A stretch of 64,000 nt of DNA, taken from NCBI GenBank assembly GCA_016869535.1, contig VGDX01000001.1:124001-188000 (forward strand), written 5' to 3'. The position numbers were made by a program, and so were the translations under genes. Below are positions 39,203 to 48,642 of this stretch, piece by piece. The notes under the pieces are model-generated. The model searched no databases and was not told the DNA's origin. It saw nothing but the letters and a program-made list of their open reading frames with translations. This DNA is from Alphaproteobacteria bacterium (GTDB lineage: Bacteria; Pseudomonadota; Alphaproteobacteria; Rhizobiales; Methyloligellaceae). How positions within the stretch are numbered: the first letter of the stretch is position 1; each line of letters starts with the position of its first letter.

Positions 39203-41170
39203 TCACCCGGCCAGGGTGGCGCTCTGTTCGAGAGCCGCAACGATCTTACCGGCGAGTTCAGTGAGCGAGGGATCACGCGCTCCCATCACCAGCACGAGGT
39301 CGCCGGGACGCGCCACTTCGGCGATTCTTTCTACCAGCCAGTCGCGTGACGGCGCGAACTCTGCCGCCGTTCCGTGTGCGGCGATCTCAGCCACGATGTC
39401 GGCGGCGGAGAAATCGCGAATGGCCGTGCCTCCGGCATAGAAAACTTCAAGCATCCACAGGCGATCCTCAGGCTTGAGCTCGCGGCTGAATGTGGCGACG
39501 AAATCCGGACGCAGGAATCTGGTCGGCCCGTAGCCATGCGGCTGATAGACCGCGAGCACGCGTTTGGCACGGAGATGCGCCGTTCTGATGGCGGCGGCAA
39601 TCTTCTCGGCGTTGTGAGCAAAGTCGTCGACGACTTCGATACCGCCGGCGCGCCCGATCGTCTGGAACCGCCGCCCAATACCGCTGAAATGCGCCAGCGG
39701 CCCGGCCATGTCGGCCAATGGAACACCGATTATCTGGCACGCGGCGATTGCCGCAAGCGCATTCGTCACATTGTGCTCACCGGGCACCGGCAGCTCGAAC
39801 GCCGTACCCGACACACGGAAGCGGCTGGAAGAAGCGCCAAGGGTGACAGCCTCACCCCGAATATCGGCGCGCGCGCTGAAACCGAATCTCAGCGCCCCGC
39901 CGGCGAAGCTGTCGAGATTTTCCGCATCGCCAACCACCAGCGCTTCACGCGCGCGCGCGCGCAACACGCTGAACATGGCGGCGACCTCGGCCATTTCTTT
40001 GTGGTCGCGCTGAAGATTGAGGATCACGCCGATGGAAGGCGCGTAGCGGACAAGCGAGCCGTCGCTCTCGTCGGCTTCGACCACGAGAAGATCCGAGGCT
40101 CCGGCATAGGCATTCCCCGGCAGGCCTTGCGTCTGTAGCAGCGGCAGGTCGCCGCCGGTGATGACGGAGGGATCGCGTCCAGCCCCGCGCAGAATTTCGA
40201 AGATCATGGCGGCCACGGTCGATTTACCGCTGGTGCCGGTCACGGCAATCGAGCGATAGGTGGAGACGAAGTGGGCGAGCAGTTCCGAACGGTGGACGAT
40301 CGGAATGTGTTGCTCGCGCGCCGCGGTGTAGTCAGGCACCTGCTCCTCGACGGCAGTGGAAACAATGAGCGCGGCGCAGCCGGGGCCGATGCCGCTGCCG
40401 TCCTGCGGCATGATCTCGATGCCGAGGCTTTCGAGTTGCGCTTTGAGCGCACCGCGCTCGCCGTGATCGAAAGCGCGGTCGCTGCCGCTTACCTGTCCGC
40501 CGATCATCACCTGGAACTGGGCGAGAGCGCTCATCCCCGAGCCGCCAAGTCCGGCGTAATGGAAGCGCCCTTTGCCTGTTGGATCGGGAAGCACGCGGGT
40601 AAGCGGCGCGGCGATCAGCACATGATCCCCCTCCTGCATGCGGGCGAAGAGCTCGCAGATATCGCGCTGCGATAACCGCACGCAGCCGTGGGATGCGGGT
40701 CTGCCGAGAAGTGCCTCCTGATTGGTGCCGTGGAGATAGATATAGCGTTCGAGCGAGTCACGGCCGGCGCCGCGATTGACGCCGTCTTCAAGCCCATCAA
40801 GGGTAAGAATACGGGTAAGAATGAGATCGTCGGCAGACGTCTCACTGCGCCATGTCGCGCCGCTCGGCTCGCGCGACACAAAGACAGTCCCGACCGGAGC
40901 GTTCTCGCCGATGCGCTGCTTGATACGGTGCCAGCCGGGCGGCGTCCGGTAAGAGCCTTCGGTTCCACCGATCCCGGCGCGCGCGGTCGAGACCGGCCAG
41001 GCGGCAACAGCCTTCTCCGCCTCGAGCCACACCGCCACTTGATACTCGACATCGACCACCAGCAGCCGGGCGGGAAGCTTGGCGGGAGAACCCGGCCGGG
41101 CAAGGCCTTGACGCGCAAATTCAAGCGCTCGAGTGGTTATCGCATCAAAGGGAGGGGTCACGCGCCGCAC
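39203..41170 (-). CDS. YkuD (L,D-transpeptidase/carboxypeptidase) fused to MurC/Mpl-type ligase
   Basis: 655 residues in one uninterrupted frame from a GTG at 41170. Residues about 35-190 are a YkuD domain with YIYLHGTNQEALLGRPASHGC: His147, His161 and Cys163 are intact. Residues about 203-650 are a Mur ligase: N-terminal YAGLGGSGMSALAQF, ATP loop VTGTSGKST (Lys316), EADESDGSLVRY, then NLQRDHKEMAEV, GEHNVTNALAAIAAC and DDFAHNAEKIAAAI. The layout is closest to MurC/Mpl (UDP-MurNAc ligases), with some substrate residues changed (HNAE where HHPT is usual). There is no signal peptide, so the whole protein should be cytoplasmic. Known families: YkuD enzymes are usually periplasmic, but a cytoplasmic YkuD L,D-carboxypeptidase (ElsL) acts in wall recycling in Acinetobacter, and Mpl reattaches recycled peptides. 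A bifunctional recycling enzyme is inference. Confidence 0.88.
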   Translation of the reverse strand: MRRVTPPFDAITTRALEFARQGLARPGSPAKLPARLLVVDVEYQVAVWLEAEKAVAAWPVSTARAGIGGTEGSYRTPPGWHRIKQRIGENAPVGTVFVSREPSGATWRSETSADDLILTRILTLDGLEDGVNRGAGRDSLERYIYLHGTNQEALLGRPASHGCVRLSQRDICELFARMQEGDHVLIAAPLTRVLPDPTGKGRFHYAGLGGSGMSALAQFQVMIGGQVSGSDRAFDHGERGALKAQLESLGIEIMPQDGSGIGPGCAALIVSTAVEEQVPDYTAAREQHIPIVHRSELLAHFVSTYRSIAVTGTSGKSTVAAMIFEILRGAGRDPSVITGGDLPLLQTQGLPGNAYAGASDLLVVEADESDGSLVRYAPSIGVILNLQRDHKEMAEVAAMFSVLRARAREALVVGDAENLDSFAGGALRFGFSARADIRGEAVTLGASSSRFRVSGTAFELPVPGEHNVTNALAAIAACQIIGVPLADMAGPLAHFSGIGRRFQTIGRAGGIEVVDDFAHNAEKIAAAIRTAHLRAKRVLAVYQPHGYGPTRFLRPDFVATFSRELKPEDRLWMLEVFYAGGTAIRDFSAADIVAEIAAHGTAAEFAPSRDWLVERIAEVARPGDLVLVMGARDPSLTELAGKIVAALEQSATLAG

Positions 41171-41236
41171 ACTGCCATAAAGAGCGGGCCGGCTGTTACT
41201 ATTTCCCTACTCAGGCTGAACACTAAGGGGTGGATT

Positions 41237-42010
41237 TCAGTACAGCCACACCGAAGCGACCAGCAAGATCAGGATCTCGCAGACCTGCTCGAGTGCGCCA
41301 AGCACATCACCCGTCTGACCGCCAATCTGCCCCAGGCAAAGCCAGGCCAGAATTCCTATCACCGCGACCATCGTGAGAACCGCGATGAGCGCGCCGCTCA
41401 GGCCAAGGCAGAGAACGAGTGCCGTGAAACCGATAAGGAGAGCGACCATAACGGGTGCTGTCGGCGGCTGTCCGACGGAAGCGGCGAGACCATCCTGCCG
41501 CGCGTTTGGCACCAGCCACATAAAGAAAGGCAATACGGCCCGCGCGCCGGCATGTGCCGCGATCAAGGCCGGAGCGACCAGAGCAGGCTCGGCGAGACTG
41601 GCGATTGCGCCGGCGCGAAGCAAGATCGATAGAACAAGCGCCGACACGCCGAATGCGCCAGTCCGGCTGTCGCGCATGATCTCAAGCTTGCGCTCACGAG
41701 TTTCGCCGCCGCCGAAGCCGTCAGAGGTGTCGGCAAGGCCATCCTCATGCAGCCCGCCGGTGACGGCGAGCGTGGCGCCGACCGCGAGCAGGGCCGAGAC
41801 GAAGGGATTGAGACCGAGCGTATTGCTTAGCCAATAGACGATCGCCGCAAACACCCCCACGAGCGCCCCGACCAGCGGGAAGGTCCAGCCTGCCCGGCCA
41901 ATTTCACCGAAGCTGGGCGGCGCCGAATACGGGATCGGCAGGCGCGTCAAGAACGCTAGGCCGGTCTTGAGGTCCGTGCTAAGGCCGCTCAAAGAGACGT
42001 CAGTCGTCAT
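41237..42010 (-). CDS. cobS: Adenosylcobinamide-GDP ribazoletransferase (cobalamin synthase)
   Basis: 257 residues with six or so hydrophobic helices. LKTGLAFLTRLPIP at the N-terminus and GLHEDGLADTSDGFGGGETRERKLEIMRDSRTGAFG are the hallmarks of CobS/CobV; the acidic Asp cluster binds magnesium. Inner-membrane enzyme joining AdoCbi-GDP and alpha-ribazole. Called cobV in the Pseudomonas denitrificans scheme. Divergent from cobT with 78 bases between starts; leftmost gene of the B12 cluster. Confidence 0.96.
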   Translation of the reverse strand: MTTDVSLSGLSTDLKTGLAFLTRLPIPYSAPPSFGEIGRAGWTFPLVGALVGVFAAIVYWLSNTLGLNPFVSALLAVGATLAVTGGLHEDGLADTSDGFGGGETRERKLEIMRDSRTGAFGVSALVLSILLRAGAIASLAEPALVAPALIAAHAGARAVLPFFMWLVPNARQDGLAASVGQPPTAPVMVALLIGFTALVLCLGLSGALIAVLTMVAVIGILAWLCLGQIGGQTGDVLGALEQVCEILILLVASVWLY

Positions 42011-42088
42011 TCCCCTCCCCGCTTTGCCGCATTCTTTTAATGTGGTTTTGAGCAGAGTCTACCGCCACGCACCAGTGAGGGAACCCGA

Positions 42089-43108
42089 ATGACGCGTTTT
42101 GTTTCCCTCGAAGATTTGCGGCAGGCCTGTCTCGACCTGCCTGGGGGGCATCCTGAGGCCGAGGCCAAGGTCAGGCATCGCGAGGCTGTGCTGACCAAGC
42201 CTAAAAGGAGCCTTGGACGGCTCGAAGACGCCGTGGCGTGGCTCGCGCATTGGCAGGGCAAAAGTCCGCCACGCCTGGACAAGGTCGAGATCCTGGTGTT
42301 TGCCGGCAATCACGGCGTGACGGCGAGAGGCGTGTCGGCCTATCCGGCCGAAGTCACCGCGCAGATGGTGGCGAATTTCGCCGCTGGGGGCGCGGCCATC
42401 AACCAGCTCGCACGCATAGCGGAAGCGGAACTCCGTGTGGTGGCGCTGTCGCTCGAACGGCCGACGGCAGATTTCACGCAAGCCCCCGCCATGGACGAGG
42501 ACGCGTTTCTCGACGCCGTGTCATCAGGCTATGAGGCTCTTTCGCCCGAGGCCGATCTTGTCGTCCTCGGCGAGATGGGCATCGGCAACACCACTGCCGC
42601 GGCTGCCGTCGCCGCTTCCTTGTTCGGTGGCGGTGGGGCGCGTTTCGCCGGTCACGGCACCGGAATCGACGAGCAGGGCCTCAAACGCAAAAGGGAGGCG
42701 ATCGATCAGGCGCTCACGCATCACGCCGATATCCTGAGCGATCCTCTGCGCATTGCCGCATGCCTAGGCGGGCGCGAGCTTGCCGCCATTCTCGGCGCAT
42801 GCCTTGCCGCGCGCCACGCTCATATTCCCGTTCTGATCGACGGCTTCGTCTCGACGGCCGCGGTGGCGCCGCTCGCCAAACTTCGTGAGGGCGCGCTCGA
42901 CCATGTCATGGCCGGACATCTGTCCTCGGAATCCGGCCATCGAGTGCTGCTGCAGGAACTCGGTCTCAGGCCGATGCTTGATCTCGACATGCGGCTTGGC
43001 GAAGGGTCTGGCGCCGCGGTCGCTGTGCTTGTGCTGCGCGCCGCGCTCGCCTGTCATACCGGCATGGCCACTTTCGCCGAAGCGCAGGTGTCGGGCAAAG
43101 AGACTTAA
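42089..43108 (+). CDS. cobT: Nicotinate-nucleotide-dimethylbenzimidazole phosphoribosyltransferase
   Basis: 339 residues, normal CobT length. FAGNHGVTARGVSAYP, NFAAGGAAINQLAR, VLGEMGIGNTTAAAAVAASL, GHGTGIDEQGLKRK and the C-terminal GHLSSESGHRVLLQELGLRPMLDLDMRLGEGSGA are all present, including the catalytic Glu in that last region. Makes alpha-ribazole phosphate from dimethylbenzimidazole. Called cobU in the P. denitrificans scheme. Transcribed opposite to its neighbours: its 3' end overlaps cobB by 4 bases and its start faces cobS. Confidence 0.97.
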   Translation: MTRFVSLEDLRQACLDLPGGHPEAEAKVRHREAVLTKPKRSLGRLEDAVAWLAHWQGKSPPRLDKVEILVFAGNHGVTARGVSAYPAEVTAQMVANFAAGGAAINQLARIAEAELRVVALSLERPTADFTQAPAMDEDAFLDAVSSGYEALSPEADLVVLGEMGIGNTTAAAAVAASLFGGGGARFAGHGTGIDEQGLKRKREAIDQALTHHADILSDPLRIAACLGGRELAAILGACLAARHAHIPVLIDGFVSTAAVAPLAKLREGALDHVMAGHLSSESGHRVLLQELGLRPMLDLDMRLGEGSGAAVAVLVLRAALACHTGMATFAEAQVSGKET

Positions 43109-44421
43109 CCGGTCATGGCCATGGCGTGAAAGAAGGTGCCGGTGACGCGGCCGCGCCGTCCCCCCGCCTCGCCGAGCGATTGGCCCTTCCCGTCGGTGAG
43201 CGCAACGAGAGGCGCATCGGCGCCAGGCTCGATCAGCGCGGCGTAATGGAACTCATGCCCGCGCACGACATCGCCCTTGCGGCCGAGCAGGCCATCGTCA
43301 AGCAGACGCGCTTCGCGATAGCCGAGATGCAATTTGCGCTTGGCGAAACTGGTGGCGTGGCTGAGCAGGCCGGCCATGGCGTGGCGCGCGCCATCGGCAT
43401 CTTCGAGGACTTCGCCGAGCACCATGTAGCCGCCGCATTCGCCATGCACCGGACGCGTCGCGGCAAATCGCTTGAGCCCGTCGCGGAAATTATTGGCGGC
43501 AGCGAGCCGGCCAGCATGCAATTCAGGATAGCCACCGGGAAGCCAGCAGCAATCGCCGCTCTCCGGGGGCGGCTCATCGGCAAGCGGTGAGAACGTCACG
43601 ATCTCGGCGCCTGCTTTGCGCCAACCGTCGATCACATGCGGATAGACGAAGCTGAAGGCAGCGTCTTGAGCGAGCCCGATACGCTGCCCCGGCGGGTTGA
43701 TCGCAAGCTGTCGATGACCCGGCGAAACCTGTGGCTGTTCAGCCAATGCGATAATGGCGTCGAGATCGAGATATTGCTCGGCCGTTTCAGCCAGATGTTC
43801 CAGCCAGGCCGTTAAATTTTGATGCTCGGTTGCCTGTACCAGACCGAGATGCCGCTCGGGCAGCACCAATGCGTTGTCGCGCGGTATTGCACCCAGCACC
43901 GGCACGCCCAATGCGGCGATGGCATCGGTCACGAGTCTCCGATGTCGATCGCTGCCGACGCGATTGAGCACCACGCCGCCGATCCGAACCTCGGGATCGT
44001 GCATGGTAAAGCCGCGCACGAGCGCTGCGGCGGATTGCGATTGTCCCGCCACATCGATCACCAGCAATACCGGCAGGCGAAAACGCGCGGCGAGATCTGC
44101 GGTTGCGCCCGTGCGCCGCGCCGGCGCTTCGATCCCATCGTAAAGGCCCATGACGCCTTCGATGATGAGCAGGTCGGCGCGCGCCGTGCCTTCGCTCACA
44201 AGCGCATCGAGCAGCGATGGCGACATGGCCCAACTGTCGAGATTGAAGCTCGGCCGGTTGGTCGCCGCTGCGTGGAAGGCGGAATCGATATAATCGGGAC
44301 CGGCTTTGGCCCCTTGCACGGAAAGCCCTCGCCGGTGAAGGGAGGAAAGCAGCGCCAAGGTCACCGTGGTTTTGCCGGCACCTGAGCGCGGCGCCGCAAC
44401 GATGAGAGAACGCGCGGTCAC
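43105..44421 (-). CDS. cobB: Cobyrinate a,c-diamide synthase
   Basis: 438 residues. N-terminal ATP loop [40 protein letters not shown] with the family's aspartate-rich site, and a C-terminal class I glutamine amidotransferase half with nucleophile Cys in [12 protein letters not shown] and catalytic GHEFHYA. Amidates the a and c side chains of hydrogenobyrinate (cbiA in the anaerobic scheme). Overlaps cobM by 4 bases (ATGA) and convergent cobT by 4 bases. Confidence 0.96.
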   Translation of the reverse strand: MTARSLIVAAPRSGAGKTTVTLALLSSLHRRGLSVQGAKAGPDYIDSAFHAAATNRPSFNLDSWAMSPSLLDALVSEGTARADLLIIEGVMGLYDGIEAPARRTGATADLAARFRLPVLLVIDVAGQSQSAAALVRGFTMHDPEVRIGGVVLNRVGSDRHRRLVTDAIAALGVPVLGAIPRDNALVLPERHLGLVQATEHQNLTAWLEHLAETAEQYLDLDAIIALAEQPQVSPGHRQLAINPPGQRIGLAQDAAFSFVYPHVIDGWRKAGAEIVTFSPLADEPPPESGDCCWLPGGYPELHAGRLAAANNFRDGLKRFAATRPVHGECGGYMVLGEVLEDADGARHAMAGLLSHATSFAKRKLHLGYREARLLDDGLLGRKGDVVRGHEFHYAALIEPGADAPLVALTDGKGQSLGEAGGRRGRVTGTFFHAMAMTG

Positions 44422-45203
44422 CGGCGCGATCCGCCTTCACGGAACCGGCGCCGATACTCTGCATCATAGAGCGCGCTGTCGCGGAACTCTTCCGCCGCGA
44501 GCGCGCGGCCGACCAGGATCAGCGCCGTGCGTTCGATGGGTTCCGCGGCGAGCTTGGCCGAAATGTCGGCGAGCGTGCCGCGCACGATCCGTTCGCCCGG
44601 CTGACTCACTTGCGTCACCACTGCCACTGGACAATCCGCGCCGTAGAACGGCGTGAGCTCCTCGACGATACGGTCGATGGCGTGGATGGCGAGATGGATG
44701 GCGAGAGTTGCCCCGGTCGCTGCGAAAGCGGCGAGACGCTCGCCTTCGGGCATGCGTGAGGCGCGGCCTGAAACCCGGGTCAGCACCACGCTCTGCGCCA
44801 CTTCCGGCACGGTCAATTCTCGTCCCATGGCGGCCGCGGCAGCGGCAAAGGCCGGGACGCCTGGCGTTAGCGTGTAGGGAATACCCCGTCTTTCGAGCCG
44901 GCGAAGCTGTTCCGCGACGGCGCTGAATATCGAGAGATCGCCCGATTGTAGCCGTGCCACGTCGAGATCAGCCTCATGCGCTGCCACGAACTCGGCTTCG
45001 ATCTCATCGAGCGAGAGCGGCGCGGTATCGACGATGCGAGCCCCCTTGGGGCAATGCGTGAGAAGTTCCTTCGGCACGATAGACCCGGCATAGAGGCAGA
45101 CGGGGCAGCGCGCGATGAGGTCGCGTCCCCGCACGGTGATGAGGTCGGGCGCTCCCGGGCCGGCACCGATGAAATGCACGGTCACGGCTTCACCCATACC
45201 CAT
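44418..45203 (-). CDS. cobM: Precorrin-4 C11-methyltransferase
   Basis: 261 residues of the tetrapyrrole methylase fold: [18 protein letters not shown] at the N-terminus, [28 protein letters not shown] (AdoMet loop), and the C-terminal [12 protein letters not shown]. The GAGPGAPDL and [10 protein letters not shown] patterns separate CobM/CbiF from CobI, CobJ and SUMT. Its start overlaps the end of cobL by 22 bases, and it is ATGA-coupled to cobB. Confidence 0.95.
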   Translation of the reverse strand: MGMGEAVTVHFIGAGPGAPDLITVRGRDLIARCPVCLYAGSIVPKELLTHCPKGARIVDTAPLSLDEIEAEFVAAHEADLDVARLQSGDLSIFSAVAEQLRRLERRGIPYTLTPGVPAFAAAAAAMGRELTVPEVAQSVVLTRVSGRASRMPEGERLAAFAATGATLAIHLAIHAIDRIVEELTPFYGADCPVAVVTQVSQPGERIVRGTLADISAKLAAEPIERTALILVGRALAAEEFRDSALYDAEYRRRFREGGSRR

Positions 45204-46429
45204 TGCGTGACGGGCAATGCCGGACGCCAGCCGGTCTTGCTGCCGACCGCTTCGGCGCGCGCGATGGCGATCCGCGTGAGCTCTCCGCCGTGTGCCGCGT
45301 GCCGCGCGATCAGGAGGGCTTCGGACTCAAGCGTCACGGCATTGACCACGAGACGGCCGCCGCCGGGTCGCAGCGCATCTATCGCTGCATCGATCACGCC
45401 TTCCTCGCTCGCGCCGCCGCCGATGAAGATCGCGTCGGGTTGCGGCAGTCCCACCAGCGCCAAGGGCGCCGAGCCCTCGATCAGTTGGAGGTCCGGCACC
45501 CCGAAGGCCGCGGCGTTACGGGCGGCACGCGCGGCACGGTCGGCATTATTCTCGAAGGCGATGGCGCGCATGGACGGATCGGTCAGCATCCATTCGATCG
45601 CCACCGAGCCTGAGCCGGCGCCGATGTCCCACAGAAGCTCGCCACGCAGCGGCGCCAGCGCCGACAGCGTGACGGCGCGTATCTCGCGCTTGGTGATCTG
45701 GCCGTCATGCTCGAATAATTCATCGGCAAGCCCTGGCGTATTGGCGATCACCCGCGCGCCCGAAGCGGCACGGACTTGGATGGCAAAGGTGTTGAGCGGC
45801 GCTATCTCCGTGAGATTGAAGCTTGCGGCTTTGGTCGTGCGCACGCGCTCATGCTCGCCGCCGAGCGCTTCGAGCACGGTCAGGCGCGATTCGCCAAATC
45901 CTGTCTCAGCCAACAGACGAGCAAGGCCGGCCGGCTCGTCGCTATCGGAGGTCAGTGCCAGGATGCGCGCGCCGGGATGGAGATGCGGCCGGATGCGGTC
46001 GAGCGCACGGCCATGCAGCGATATGAGCACGGTCTCCGGCAGCGACCAGCCGAGCCGGGCCGCGGCCAGGCTGAAAGCCGATGGTGCCGGCACGACCAGG
46101 GTCTCTTCCGGCGTCACATGGTTCGCCAGTACCGAGCCGACGCCATAGAAAAACGGATCGCCGGAGGCGAGCACGCAGACCTGCCGTCCGCGTTCCGCCA
46201 GAACCTCGGCAACGGCGCCGGAGAATGGGCTTGGCCAGGGCTTGCTCTCGCCCCGGATCAGGGACGCCGCAAGCCCGAGATGACGTTCTCCGCCGAAGAC
46301 GATTTCGGCGCGGGAAACGAGGCCGCGCGCCATCGGGCTCATGCCCTTCACGCCGTCCTCGCCGATACCGACGATGGACAGCCAGCGCCTCGGTGAGTCA
46401 GTGTCCGGCATGGCTGGTTCAGCGCGCAT
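45182..46429 (-). CDS. cobL: Precorrin-6Y C5,15-methyltransferase (decarboxylating)
   Basis: 415 residues from the ATG at 46429, chosen because GAGG lies 9 bases upstream and the length fits CobL; the ATG at 46411 (409 residues) has no Shine-Dalgarno sequence. N-terminal CbiE-like tetrapyrrole methylase ([35 protein letters not shown]) and C-terminal CbiT-like Rossmann methyltransferase ([34 protein letters not shown]) are fused, as usual in the aerobic pathway. Adds methyls at C5 and C15 and removes the ring C acetate carboxyl. The 5' end overlaps the start of divergent cobK by about 20 bases. Confidence 0.95.
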   Translation of the reverse strand: MRAEPAMPDTDSPRRWLSIVGIGEDGVKGMSPMARGLVSRAEIVFGGERHLGLAASLIRGESKPWPSPFSGAVAEVLAERGRQVCVLASGDPFFYGVGSVLANHVTPEETLVVPAPSAFSLAAARLGWSLPETVLISLHGRALDRIRPHLHPGARILALTSDSDEPAGLARLLAETGFGESRLTVLEALGGEHERVRTTKAASFNLTEIAPLNTFAIQVRAASGARVIANTPGLADELFEHDGQITKREIRAVTLSALAPLRGELLWDIGAGSGSVAIEWMLTDPSMRAIAFENNADRAARAARNAAAFGVPDLQLIEGSAPLALVGLPQPDAIFIGGGASEEGVIDAAIDALRPGGGRLVVNAVTLESEALLIARHAAHGGELTRIAIARAEAVGSKTGWRPALPVTQWVWVKP

Positions 46430-47192
46430 CAGGCGCATCCTCATTCTCGGCGGCACGAGCGAAGCGCGGCGGCTCGCTGAAGCGCTCAGCTTCCGTGACG
46501 ATATCGCCGTTACGGTCTCGCTTGCCGGACGCACGGAGTCCGTACCGCCTTTGCCGGTCCCGGTCAGGATCGGCGGATTCGGTGGAGCGGAAGGGCTTGC
46601 CGATTATCTTCGCAAGGAGCGTATCGATATTCTGATCGATACCACGCATCCTTATGCCGCTGCGATTTCGGCGAATGCAGCGGCAGCGGTGCAAGCGGCA
46701 GGCGTGAAGCTGCTTTCTTTGCGGCGCGAGCCCTGGAGCAAAATGTCCGGCGACAAATGGATCGATGTCGAGAGCATGGAAGAGGCTGTCGAGGCGCTTG
46801 GGCGGGATCCGAAGCGCGTCTTTCTCGCCATCGGCCGCAATAACCTGGCGCCCTTTGCCGCCGCGCCACAACATTCTTATCTGGTGCGCAGCGTCGATCC
46901 CGTCGATCCGCCGCTTGCCGTGCCCCAGGCAACTTACATCACCGCGCGCGGCCCATTCAGCGAGACGCACGACCGCGCGCTGCTCACTGACCATCGCATC
47001 GACGTGGTGGTGGCCAAGAACAGCGGCGGCGCCGCGGCGCGCGGCAAGATCGACGCGGCCCGCGCCCTCAAGATCCCGGTGATCATGCTTAAGCGTCCGG
47101 CACTGCCTGACGTGCCAGCGGTAGAGACCGTCGACGAGGTCTTGGCGTGGCTCGATCATGCCGGCACCTTCGACATGGCGCGGGGCGTATAG
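46410..47192 (+). CDS. cobK: Precorrin-6A reductase
   Basis: 260 residues from ATG 46410 (GTG 46401 is an alternative; no strong Shine-Dalgarno for either). ILILGGTSEARRLAEAL at the N-terminus, DTTHPYAAAISANAAAAVQAAGV, ITARGPFSETHDRALL and VVVAKNSGGAAARGKIDAARAL are typical of CobK/CbiJ. NADPH-dependent reduction of precorrin-6A. It is antisense within the cob operon: the start interlocks with cobL (CATG at 46409-46412) and the 3' end overlaps cobJ by 37 bases. With no intergenic space, its promoter must lie inside cobL. Confidence 0.95.
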   Translation: MAGSARIRRILILGGTSEARRLAEALSFRDDIAVTVSLAGRTESVPPLPVPVRIGGFGGAEGLADYLRKERIDILIDTTHPYAAAISANAAAAVQAAGVKLLSLRREPWSKMSGDKWIDVESMEEAVEALGRDPKRVFLAIGRNNLAPFAAAPQHSYLVRSVDPVDPPLAVPQATYITARGPFSETHDRALLTDHRIDVVVAKNSGGAAARGKIDAARALKIPVIMLKRPALPDVPAVETVDEVLAWLDHAGTFDMARGV

Positions 47193-47920
47193 ACGAGAGG
47201 GGATTTCCCTTGGCGCGCGATCACGCGCGTCTCGCGCGAGCCGACGATGATCAAGGTCGCCATGTCGGCGGCAACTTCACCCGCAGTCGCGAGCGTCGTC
47301 ACCGTCAGGCTCTCGTCAGGCCTGCCTACGGCACGACTGAAGATCACGGGGACGGTGCCGGGCAGATGCCGGCTGAACAGCGCGAAGGCGTGGGAAAGCT
47401 GCCACGGCCGCGCTTTGGAAACGGGATTGTAGAGGGCAATCACGAATCCCGCATCGGCGGCGGCATCGAGACGCCGCTCGATCGTCTCCCAAGGTTTCAG
47501 ATTGTCTGAGAGCGACAGCGCGCAGAAATCGTGCCCGAGTGGCGCACCGGCACGCGCGGCAGCGGCGAGCATGGCGGTGATGCCCGGCACGATGCTCACA
47601 TCGAGGTTGCGCCAGGCAGGAGGTCCCGCCTCGATCTCCTCACACACCGAGGCGGCCATGGCGAACACGCCGGGATCGCCGCCCGAGACCATGGCGACAT
47701 GCGCGCCTTCCATGGCATGACGCAGCGCAGACCGGGCCCGCTCGCCTTCCTCGCGGTTGTCTGACGGGTGTCGTGACTGGCCGTCTCGCGCCGGTACGCG
47801 ATCGAGGTAAGGGCCGTAGCCATAAAGCACGTCGGCGATATGCAGAGCATTGACCGCTTCCTGGGTGAGATAACGCTGGTCGCCGGGGCCAAGGCCAATG
47901 ACGGAAAGACGTCCGCTCAT
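47156..47920 (-). CDS. cobJ: Precorrin-3B C17-methyltransferase
   Basis: 254 residues of the tetrapyrrole methylase fold: LSVIGLGPGDQRYLTQEAVNAL, DVLYGYGPYLDRVP, VAMVSGGDPGVFAMAASVCE and IVPGITAMLAAAARAGAPLGHDFCALSLSDNL as in CobJ/CbiH. Methylates C17 with ring contraction after CobG. Start overlaps cobI stop (ATGA); its 3' end overlaps the 3' end of antisense cobK. Confidence 0.96.
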   Translation of the reverse strand: MSGRLSVIGLGPGDQRYLTQEAVNALHIADVLYGYGPYLDRVPARDGQSRHPSDNREEGERARSALRHAMEGAHVAMVSGGDPGVFAMAASVCEEIEAGPPAWRNLDVSIVPGITAMLAAAARAGAPLGHDFCALSLSDNLKPWETIERRLDAAADAGFVIALYNPVSKARPWQLSHAFALFSRHLPGTVPVIFSRAVGRPDESLTVTTLATAGEVAADMATLIIVGSRETRVIARQGKSPLVYTPRAMSKVPA

Positions 47921-48642
47921 GATCGAACCTCCCAGCCAGGCACCAGCACGATGGCGAAATAAGGCGCGAATGTATCGAGCTTGTCGACCAGGGGCATCAC
48001 CGCGGCATTAGCCATGGTGCCCCGCTCGACATAGATGGCGCGGTCGAGCCGGCCGGCGCGATCGAGCGCGCGGCGCACCTTGGCGAGATGACGGCCGATC
48101 TTCATCACCACTGCGGCATCGGCGTCGGCAAGACGGCGCTCGAGCTCATATTCAGGGAGCGTGCCGGGCAGTACGGTGAACACGTCGTCACCCTGCGCGA
48201 TCGGCGTGCCGATGGCCGACCAACAGCCGGACATGCCGGTGACGCCGGCGATGACCTCCGTCGGGTAGTGGGGGCTTAGCCGCACATGCAGATGCATATA
48301 CGAGCCGTAGAACAGCGGATCGCCTTCGGCGATCACCGCCACGATGCGTCCGGCATCGAGATGCGCCGAGATTTTCGCGGCAGCATCGTCATAAAAGGCC
48401 CGCAGTGCCTCGCGATAGGCCTCGTCCTCTTTGGGAATCTCGGTCGTCACCGGATAGAGCAGCGGCAATTCCTCGATGCCGTCCCTGAAGTGCATGGCGG
48501 CAAGGGCGCGCGCGTTGCTGGCGTTGCCCATCTTGGCGAAATGCGCCACGACATCCGCTCTCCCAAGCGCCTCGATTGCCTTCAAGGTGAGGAGCCCGGG
48601 ATCGCCGGGGCCGACACCGACGCCGATGAGACGGCCGCTCAT
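47917..48642 (-). CDS. cobI: Precorrin-2 C20-methyltransferase
   Basis: 241 residues: LIGVGVGPGDPGLLTLKAIEAL, VVAHFAKMGNASNARA (diagnostic for CobI/CbiL), AVIAEGDPLFYGSYMHLHVRL and EVIAGVTGMSGCWSAIGTPIAQGDD. First dedicated methylation after precorrin-2. Overlaps cobH and cobJ by 4 bases each, indicating coupled translation. Confidence 0.96.
   Translation of the reverse strand: MSGRLIGVGVGPGDPGLLTLKAIEALGRADVVAHFAKMGNASNARALAAMHFRDGIEELPLLYPVTTEIPKEDEAYREALRAFYDDAAAKISAHLDAGRIVAVIAEGDPLFYGSYMHLHVRLSPHYPTEVIAGVTGMSGCWSAIGTPIAQGDDVFTVLPGTLPEYELERRLADADAAVVMKIGRHLAKVRRALDRAGRLDRAIYVERGTMANAAVMPLVDKLDTFAPYFAIVLVPGWEVRS

Noticed and set aside
41237-43108. cobS and cobT as the AAA+ subunits of the cobaltochelatase
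   Set aside because: The products are clearly the cobalamin synthase and the phosphoribosyltransferase that share those names in the enteric scheme.
46341-47192. Apparent inversion of cobK or cobD as an assembly error
   Set aside because: Both genes are intact and their overlaps with neighbours on either side are in coding-compatible positions; an error would normally break a gene at the joint.
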